Shown one piece after another: positions 56,950 to 64,000 of a stretch of 64,000 nt of DNA; position 1 is the stretch's first letter, and every line of letters begins with the position of its first letter. Made by a program: the position numbers and the translations under genes. This DNA comes from Ceratotherium simum simum (lineage: Eukaryota > Chordata > Mammalia > Perissodactyla > Rhinocerotidae): contig NW_004454197.1 of the NCBI RefSeq assembly GCF_000283155.1, forward strand, positions 16,257,668 to 16,321,667. Direction: 5' to 3'. A model generated the notes under the pieces. That model saw only the letters and a list, made by a program, of their open reading frames with translations, was not told where the DNA came from and ran no database searches.

Positions 56950-57200
56950 TTTTTTTTTTTTTTGGTGAGGAAAATTGGCGTTGAGCTAACATCTGTTGCC
57001 AATTTTCCTCTTTTTGCTTGAGGAAGATTGTCCCTGAGCTAACATCTGTGCCAGTCTTCCTCTATTTTTTGTATGTGGGACACTGCCCCAGCATGGCTTG
57101 ATGAGTAGTGTGCAGGTCGGTGCCTGGGATCTGAACCTGTGAACCCCAGGCCACTGAAGCGGAGCACACAAACTTAACCACTACTCCACCGGGCCGGCCC
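56950..57200 (-). mobile_element. ERE-type SINE, copy 3
   Basis: Minus-strand SINE with head ggggccggcccggtggagta, B-box-like ggttcagatcc, two 'gttagctcag' blocks and an A tail (T run from 56950). Flanks aaaaagaca and aaaacagac are a possible target duplication. More diverged than copies 1 and 2. The minus frame at 56986-57171 is SINE sequence. Confidence 0.94.
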
Positions 57201-57269
57201 CTAAAACAGACCCATTTTTTAAAAGGATGTAGGAAACATACCCAGCCTCCCTCTACCTTACTTCAACTT

Positions 57270-57440
57270 ATGATAGGTTTATCAGGTAAAATACAGGCAT
57301 CCAGTTAAATATGTTTTTAGTTTAAGTATGTTCAAACATTGCATAGGATACACTTGTACTAAAACATTATTTATTATTTGTCTGAACTTCAAATTTAACT
57401 GGATGTCCTATAGTTTCATTCACTAGTTCTGGCAACCCAC
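57270..57440. mobile_element. Palindromic DNA-transposon fossil
   Basis: Two arms are complementary: 'aggcatccagttaaata' (57295-57311) pairs with 'aatttaactggatgtcct' (57392-57409), and 'ttttagtttaagtatgttc' pairs with 'gatacacttgtactaaaac'. The right end 'ctagttctggcaaccc' is the usual terminus of a common palindromic mammalian element. The left arm has lost about 25 bases. Non-coding. Name not recalled. Confidence 0.7.
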
Positions 57441-57630
57441 TTGTGCATGTATGTCACCACTCGAAGCTGCCCTACTTGGTTGTGGAGTGTAAGAACTCAA
57501 GCGCACCAGTCAAATCAGGTGGCCCTAATTTGGATCCCAAGTGATGAAGACTGTCCTGTGTAGTCTTAACCATGTTTTATGCAACTTTGGAAAGATATTA
57601 ACAAGCTTCAGACAAGCAGACATAAGTTTT

Positions 57631-57920
57631 TTTTATGATATATAGATTTTCCAAAAGCAATACAATAGCAAAATGAAAACAGGGCAGCTAGAACCAGATA
57701 AACCACATTACCTCCTCATTCAGAGGCAGCAATCTATAAAGGAAATTTAACATTTTTGTCCTAAGAGTGTGGAGATATAGTTTTATGACATGTAGATTTG
57801 CCAGCAGCAATATAAAAGCAAAACGAAAACAGAGTGGTTAGAATCCAGAGAATGCTTGTCACTTCTCAATCCAGAGCATCAATCTCCAAAGGAAATTCTA
57901 ATATTTTTTTGTTTTAACAG
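57631..57920 (+). repeat. Diverged tandem duplication, unit about 145 bp
   Basis: Two adjacent units, 57631-57780 and 57781-57920, share an ordered series: ttttatga-ata-gtagattt, agcaata-aa-agcaaaa-gaaaac, 'ccagataaacc'/'ccagagaatgc', tcattcagaggcagcaatct / tcaatccagagcatcaatct, and aaaggaaatt. Similarity is roughly three quarters by eye. No known repeat family comes to mind. Confidence 0.8.
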
Positions 57921-58194
57921 TATTTCTGTGTCTGTGCCAACATAAGAAATTGGAGAGGAAAACTTCTCAAAGGATCGACAAGATTTGTCCAAATAGAGAG
58001 AAGATTCAATGTCTTTTGCCAAAAGCCTGATTTGTGGCTGTCCTTCTTTCAGAGGAACGTGGCTCTTGGGAGAGCAATAGAGGCAAGTAGACTCTTGGAA
58101 GGATGTGTAGTGGGGAAATCTGAGATCATAGGCTAGATTCCATCATGGAGACTTTTTCTTTTTTTTTGAGGCATTTCCAAGTTTTCTGTTCTCT
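57921..58194. other. No recognised feature
   Basis: Sequence between the tandem duplication and the next repeat; it may belong to the same unknown element as the duplication. Confidence 0.35.
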
Positions 58195-58735
58195 GGCTGT
58201 TTCAGCTGCCTATTGCTGTATATCAACCCCCGCCCCCACCACCAAATGGTTAAAAACAATAACTACTGTTTATTATCTCTCACAATGCTAGAGTTCATTT
58301 GGGCTTAGCTGCAGTGCTCTGCTCCTCATCTCATTGGCTGAGACTGCAATCATCTGCAGGTTTGACTAGGCTAGAACAAGCAAGATGACTCATTCAAATG
58401 GCTGATGTTTGGTAGTACGGTTGGCTGGGAGCTAACTGGGGCTGTCATCTAGAGAGATTGCTCCTCCTCTACGCAGCCTCTCCATACAGTTTGAGTTTCT
58501 CACAGTGCAGCAACTGGCCTCCAAGAGGGAGAATTCCTAGTGCACAAAAGCTGCACAACTCTTAAGATCAAGACTTGCAAGTTATGCAGGGTCATTTCCA
58601 CCACATTCCATGTCAAAGCAGGTCCAAGGCCAGCCCCCATTCAAGGGGAGGGGAATAAGTCTCACCTCTAGGTGAGGGGAGTGGCAAAAAAATTACCACC
58701 ATCTTTAATTATCTATAGTTCATCCTGTGGCCACA
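58195..58735 (+). mobile_element. Ancient interspersed repeat, LTR-like length
   Basis: Order of blocks: 'ctgtttcagctgcctattgc', 'atggttaaaaacaataacta', 'gctgtcatctagagagattg', 'ggccagcccccattcaaggg' and 'gagtggcaaaaaaattacca'. This is a common mammalian repeat; similarity may continue to about 58960. Family name not recalled. Confidence 0.7.
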
Positions 58736-59331
58736 GATTATTTACAATCCTCCCACATGCAAAATACACTCCCCCACATCCCAAGAACCACAAAAGTCCT
58801 ATTCAATAATAGCATCAGACTTAGGCTTGAAGTTCAGGATCTTGTCATTTAATCATGTCCAAGAGTGCGTGAGAAACTTACCCTGATGTGTTGTTCCTTG
58901 GGAGTAGGCCCTCTAGCATGGTTCTTCTTGATTTGATGGGGTATGAATGAAAGAGACAAAACACAACCTACAATGATGAAACAGGCATAGCACAACTACT
59001 ATAGAAACTCATGTTCAGAAAAGAAGGAAACGTGAGGAATACAAGCATCACTGTTCCCTAGCAATTCTGTTCCACAGCAATTCTGAAATCCAGCCGGGCA
59101 TGTGTCACCACTGCCCCTCCTCTGGGCAAGGGATGTATATTGATTAGAACTCAATTTTGCTCCCTCAGATCTTAGCTTTGTTAGATCTTAGCTTTTTTAC
59201 ATCTGGTTCTCCTCAGATCTTTGCTTTGCTGTCTGAGTGCCTGGCTCCACCCTCTGAGTCATCTCTCCTGTATTGACTACATTTTCCTATTTTTTGTGTT
59301 CTCAGAGTTCTGTCATTTGGGGCCTTCATCC
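58736..59331. other. Probable repeat continuation, unassigned
   Basis: 'cccacatgcaaaatacactc' and 'agcatcagacttaggcttga' look like the 3' continuation of the preceding repeat. The stretch 58960-59330 may be another old element but I cannot name it. Confidence 0.4.
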
Positions 59332-59819
59332 TGAAGAGACTGCCCCTCCCAGTGTTAGCTAATTCCTAGAGATAGTAAGCTCCTCCTTTTCCAGTACGAC
59401 ATTGACATCAGCCAATCCAGAACCCATACACCCAACCATCGCCTTTATCAAACTCTTACACACCAAGCCAATATTCTTTCTGTCCTAAATCACCCCAGGG
59501 CCAGGTACTGGACAACGAGGGACTACCCCTAGAGTCCAGAGCCCACCTGAAATTATTCAAACTATCTAATCCTAAATTTACTCAGCATGTCCACTCTGCC
59601 TCACCCATTCCCTCCTACAAAAATCCCAATAAAGGCTCTGGCTCAGTCTCTCCCCTCTTGCCCTGCTCTGCATCCTCACCATCCCTGGTTCTTCCTCATA
59701 TGGCCCTGCATGGCATGGCATGCCTCCTGCTTTTAGGGATCTGTGAGTATAAACTTCCTCTACGAGTCTGCTGTCTGACCATACTTGATTAAAACAAGTC
59801 CTGGGTACATTTTAATACA
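59332..59819 (+). mobile_element. Endogenous-retrovirus-type solo LTR
   Basis: A segment of about 490 bp with TG start and CA end, a TATA-like tacaaaaa (59616), AATAAA (59628-59633) and a CT-rich downstream part, then 'gtgagtataaacttcctcta' and 'ctgtctgaccatacttgatt'. I recognise the last part as typical of an ERV1-class LTR. No primer-binding site, gag, pol or env sequence follows, so it is a solo LTR or a fragment. Exact ends and target duplication are not secure. Confidence 0.55.
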
Positions 59820-60835
59820 TCTCCTTTTATATAAGAAATGGTCTGTGTTTGCAGCAGAGTAGCTTTCTCAGGCTGCTTCCTGTCTAAAGAAGATTGGGGG
59901 TATAGAGGCCTCCTCATTTCCTATTAGTTTGAGTTCAATTAGGAAAGAAGATCCACTACAAGTACTGTGGAATGAGGGATCTATTGCTGTAATTAGCCTT
60001 CCACAGTTGTGGGAGGAGCTGGGTAAGTGGAGATCTAGAAGGAAAAGGTAGGTGATTAGAGGAGAGGGACACACTGGGTGTCCTGGAGAAGTGGAGCAGG
60101 TGGACAGATTGCAGCTTGCTGAGAAAGCGTCACAGTGGGCTGTGAAGAGGATCTGAGGGCAACATCTATGGAAAGCCATTGCTTCTGTGTGGCTGTTGCC
60201 TTTGGCGGACTGCAAACAAGTGTCTGATGATGGCTTGGAACCACTGTTGGTTAGCAGAGCTAGCATCTGGAAGAAGATCTGGACACAGAGCAGATGAGCA
60301 CAAGGATCGGTTGGCAGCCATCGGGCACTTCTGTGTTTGACCTTCATCAAATCTTTGGCACACTTGCCTTTACTTCAGACATTTAGTTTTTCTCTCCTTT
60401 GCTGAAGACAGGGCTTCCCACTGCCTGTGACAGGAGACTATTTCTCCCTTCCCTGACTCTTTGTGGACAGGGTTGATTCATAACATCTGAATCATCCTGA
60501 CTGTCCCAGCTTTATCCACCCCCACCTCTGCCCTGTGGTCCAAGAGAGAAAATTAATTGATGGGACTGTAATATAGTTTAAATCCTGACCACCTTGAGCT
60601 CATTTTTCCTTTTCTCCTTCCTTCCTCTCTCTCTTTCTTCTTGTCTTCCTGCCTTCCATCCTTTCTTTATGCAAGTCCTATGCATTGAGTACCTATGATA
60701 TACCTAACAGCGTGCTAGGTGCTACGCAGATCACAATATGAATAATCGAGTAAAGGTGCAGCTTCATTTATCTGTACCTGCCTACCTTATTCACTCATCC
60801 AACTGTTGTAATTGGAGACAGTATTTGCAAGACTT
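59820..60835. other. No confidently recognised feature
   Basis: Includes the 160-codon minus frame at 59868-60350, which has no domain and ordinary composition; a CT-rich tract at 60605-60665; and a MIR-like scrap ('gcattgagtacctatgatat') near 60680. No gene is supported. Confidence 0.45.
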
Positions 60836-61130
60836 GTGCTAAGGTTGGGGAGGCACCCAGCTCATTCTCTAGCAGAGGACAGAAGACACAGATACTTACT
60901 AACAGGCACAGCAGATATTGAAAAGGCCACGGGAGAGTTGAAGACAATTAGCTAGAAGGCATTGAGGTTGAAAAGATACATTAAAATCAGACTATAGGAG
61001 TTTCTCTACTGTTTGTCTAAGGACTTGGGCCTGTTTCTGAGCCTAATGGGAAGGCATTAAAGATTTCTGAGCTACAGAAGGCTTTGGTAAGAAATGCCAT
61101 GGAAGGATTGGGAGATGGGGATGACTGGAG
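60836..61130 (+). mobile_element. Ancient interspersed repeat fragment
   Basis: 'ctaaggacttgggcctgttt', 'ctgagcctaatgggaaggca' and 'gagctacagaaggctttggt' follow the later part of the same long old repeat as 47040-47700. Diverged. Confidence 0.5.
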
Positions 61131-61708
61131 TTAGGCTTATCAGTTGGGGGCTGAGGAAGGGAGAGCTGTCATTGAGTCATTTATTAAATGAATCTTCTTG
61201 GAGCAGGAGCCTCGATGGTGTGTGTAGTCCTGGGCTGACTGCAGATCTCTCCGAGTTTTCACAGCTGTTGGTGTGGGAGGCACTAGGGAATGGTTATGCT
61301 GTCCTGCTGATGGCAGTGGGGCTTCAAGATTGTAGGACCAGGATGCTGGGATTTAAGTCCATTTGGAAGGCAGAGTATAAGCAGGACTCAGGAGACCATG
61401 TTACGCAAGACAAATTCACTTGGTCACACCAGGGCAGTAAACTGTTCTCTTCACCATATCCCCTTTGACAAATGAACTTTCTCTTGCTACCAGATCAATA
61501 GTTACTGAGCTAAAGAATTGTTGAAGATAATTTTTAACTGAGTGGAGCCTATTTTCTATAAATCATATTTATTTTTACATCCATTTATTCACACATATTG
61601 GTTAAGCGTGTCCTGTGGCACCATGATCTGTGGCACACTGATGGTGGTGGTGGTGGAGGGTGCCTGTTCTTTCTCTCATGAAATAATGGTGATAAGAGAT
61701 GGCAGTAT
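61131..61708. other. No recognised feature
   Basis: Unique-looking. The 124-codon plus frame at 61094-61468 starts inside an old repeat and has no domain. Confidence 0.45.
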
Positions 61709-61778
61709 TTTCTTTCTTCCTCCCTCCCTCCCTCCCTCCCTCCCTTCCTTCCTTTCTTTCCTTTCTTTCTTTCTTTTT
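61709..61778. repeat. (CCCT)n/(CTTT)n pyrimidine microsatellite
   Basis: Pure pyrimidine tract of ccct units followed by cttt units. Strand asymmetry could allow triplex formation. Frames over it are artefacts. Confidence 0.95.
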
Positions 61779-62489
61779 AATAAATAAAAAATGCCCTTAC
61801 TTGGCAAAATAAAATATTGGGAACCTATGTTAATACCCTCCCTCCCTCCCTGGTCCATGACTCCCAGGGTAGAAATCACTGCTTCATGACAGTCTGCGTG
61901 TAGTTTTTATCCTATTCAATTGTTTATTGTGGACTTATGAAGGCAATGACGATATTCCTATCAAATTTTTACATGACAGGAATAGGAAAGGGTTGTAATA
62001 TGTAGCTATCTACTATGCTGGATCATGTTCTAAACCTTCTGAAAAAATTGCCAGTGCCATCAGGAGATGGATTACAGAAGCAGCTGGCGACGCAGAGGAA
62101 GGCAGTGGTTAAGGTCCAGGCAGCACGGTTCAGGTCACAGCTGGACACTGGGTCTAGAACTGGCCAGCATACTCCAAGAGCAACACTGACAGATGGGGGA
62201 GTCTAGGAAAGAGTGGCCGGGGTGCGAAAGTCATCATGTTAGAATAGAAAAAAATAGAAACATAGTTGTTTCATAAAAAAAGAGACGCTTGAGGCAAAAG
62301 GGAGAGAGTAGCCTAAGAATGCTCATAAAAAAAGGAAAAATGGTATACTCTTGTATTATAGAGACTTTTGAACTTTTTGCAGGTCCCACCAGGGGGCAGG
62401 GATAGTGGATGGAGACTACAAGAAACCCAGTTGGTTTCACTATCAGAAAAAAAAAAAAATCCCCCAGATATTAGTGTTTACTCCAAATG
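61779..62489. other. No clear feature; MIR-like scrap near 62095-62165
   Basis: 'aggcagtggttaaggtccag' followed by 'aggtcacagctggacactgg' may be a MIR head. A short A run lies at 62447-62459. The rest is unassigned. Confidence 0.4.
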
Positions 62490-62645
62490 GGATATATTGT
62501 TGCCTTGTCTACTTCCTCATTCAATTTTTAGCTCCTCGATGACCAGACCTTGTCCTGGAGCTCTGGGTGCATCCCCAAACTGGCAGCCAGAACAGTACCT
62601 GGCTCCTTGTGGGGGCTGGGGAAGTGTGTGTTGAATGTAATTAAA
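62490..62645 (+). mobile_element. L2 LINE 3' end
   Basis: 'atttttagctcctcgatgac', 'cagaccttgtcctggagctc' and 'cagaacagtacctggctcct' followed by 'gtgtgttgaatgtaattaaa' match the L2 3' terminus. Confidence 0.65.
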
Positions 62646-63479
62646 CGGATTCACTGCTTTGGGGTTGATTTGTGTCTAGTATCATAAATTTTATGAGCAG
62701 TTTCTCATAAAATTCTTTTTGGGATAACTCAGTATAGTGGACCCACAAGTAAATATTTCCCAGCACGCTAAAATCTTAACTTGTATTCCCTGTGGTACAC
62801 GACTTCTTGAGGCTAAAATAGCCCTCTGCCTCAGTTCCTCCATATGTACAAAAGAAATTGCCAGGAGTCCATGAGCCTAAATGGTGCATACTTGGAGATA
62901 TATAAAGATAGGATGTTTTGTGACACTATCTTTTCTAATACTTGTTGATACTGACTGACAATAATTGAGGCTCAAAGGAGCTGGGCAGAAGCAGCAGGGA
63001 GGAAGGACATAAGGCTGCTTGTGGGGGTCAGGAAAGCTGAATTTGCTAGGTGGACAATTGGTAGAGGGTTGACGCAGGAGGCGAGTGGAGAGCATGGGTG
63101 GAGCCAACCCAGAAGCGTCAGGGACAAGATAGTTTGGGGAAGCTGAAGATGTGATTTGATATAACGCCAGCACAAATTTTGAGAGAGAATGGGTTGAAGT
63201 GACAAGAGACAAGGCCACACAAATAGATGAGGGATCATGATGGTCTTATAGGGCAGTCTAAGGAGTTAGCGACATCCTGCAGGTAAGTGGGCTTCTTCTC
63301 AGGGTGGTCTATTCTGTGGACCGTGCAGGCTTCCAGTGGTGTGACTTTCTCATCTTTCACCTACATCTCCTTAGATAATCTTCAAAGTATGATGTATCCA
63401 AATGGGCTGCGATCTAATGACTCAGATTTCTAGTAGGAGCATTGGTAATCAAGTTAGAAAAATGTCTTTATTTTCTCCT
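62646..63479. other. No recognised feature
   Basis: Unique-looking sequence. Two overlapping minus frames at 62877-63238 in different phases show no domain. Confidence 0.45.
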
Positions 63480-64000
63480 TCAAAAGAAGTGTTTTCTCTC
63501 CACTCTTCTCTTCTGCCTGTTTCTCTTTTTTGTTGGCAATAAGAATCACGAATTTGACAAATGAGCAGGTGAGCTGCCTTCAGCCTAACAACAAAGGCAG
63601 TTTTTTAAAAATATTATTTTATTTAAAAATGAGCTTAGCTTCTGCAAGTCTTCCTGTTTTCTAAATCTATACCATTTCAGGTGGGCCTCCACTGTGAAAA
63701 GTAAACACTCCAAATTACCCCTTCTCCTTGCAGGCCCCTTAAAGCTGAGACTATCGTGACGTGAGAATCATGTTTTGATAAATATTTTTTAAAGCAAATT
63801 TCCCTTCATCTGACACTCATCAGCAGGTATTAAAGCTTCACTGAAAAGTGACATTAGAAAGCAGGAAGATTGTCCTAGAGCCACCAACATAAAAGGCTTA
63901 AGGAACCCAAATGGTTTTAACAAGATAATTAGAAGCCACAGCCTGAGTTGGGAATTAAACTTCTCTCTTTTGTCTTTTTCAGTAGAAAGCACAAAAGAAA
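63480..64000. other. Repeat-free tail, possible conserved non-coding block
   Basis: AT-rich but complex sequence with no repeat I recognise and several AT cores (agataattag, gaattaaac, ttttaaagca). It is cut by the window end. Possibly conserved; not demonstrable here. Confidence 0.2.

Noticed and set aside
59868..60350. 160-codon minus-strand frame
   Set aside because: No recognisable family, two other overlapping frames in different phases, and nothing that suggests an exon.

Overview
This window looks like nuclear DNA of a perissodactyl mammal, most likely an equid. The main evidence is three copies of the tRNA-derived ERE-type SINE (144-395, 36365-36610, 56950-57200). The rest of the background is typical placental: many decayed L1 fragments, MIR and L2 elements, a MER5A DNA transposon, MaLR-type LTRs and microsatellites. 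ERE elements are known from horses and their relatives. Rhinoceros or tapir cannot be excluded by eye.

I find no protein-coding gene or exon that I can support. Every open frame is short (185 codons at most). They fall in SINE or LINE sequence, in microsatellites, or in unique sequence with no recognisable domain, splice context or family. The window is best read as intergenic or deep-intronic, repeat-rich DNA.

Layout. 0-10 kb: one ERE with a perfect 16-bp target duplication, an antisense L1 endonuclease fragment, a GC-rich patch near 4-5 kb that might be a decayed retrocopy, an LTR-like element (6.4-6.9 kb), L2 and MIRs. 10-30 kb: an L1 fragment sitting between two arms of a 140-bp inverted duplication (11.3-12.3 kb), an MLT1-like LTR split by another repeat (16-17 kb), an L1 3' half (17.5-19.9 kb), a split HAL1/L1ME element, and an L1 split by an LTR (26.2-28.4 kb). 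30-41 kb: L1 pieces and a large antisense L1 (33.5-38.5 kb) that keeps its 5' end, has lost much of its reverse transcriptase and carries an ERE. 41-53 kb: more unique sequence with many MIRs, a MER5A with intact 8-bp target duplication, and stretches that resemble conserved non-coding DNA. 53-64 kb: a comparatively young 5'-inverted L1 with an (AAAG)n tail, a third ERE, a palindromic transposon fossil, a diverged tandem duplication, an ERV-type LTR and mostly unique sequence.

Nothing here looks like a new multi-gene system. The most interesting items are structural: the inverted duplication around an L1, the twin-primed L1, the nested insertions, two tandem duplications and several candidate conserved non-coding blocks. 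Repeat names were assigned by recognition without a database search; boundaries are good to about 10-30 bp unless target duplications are given.
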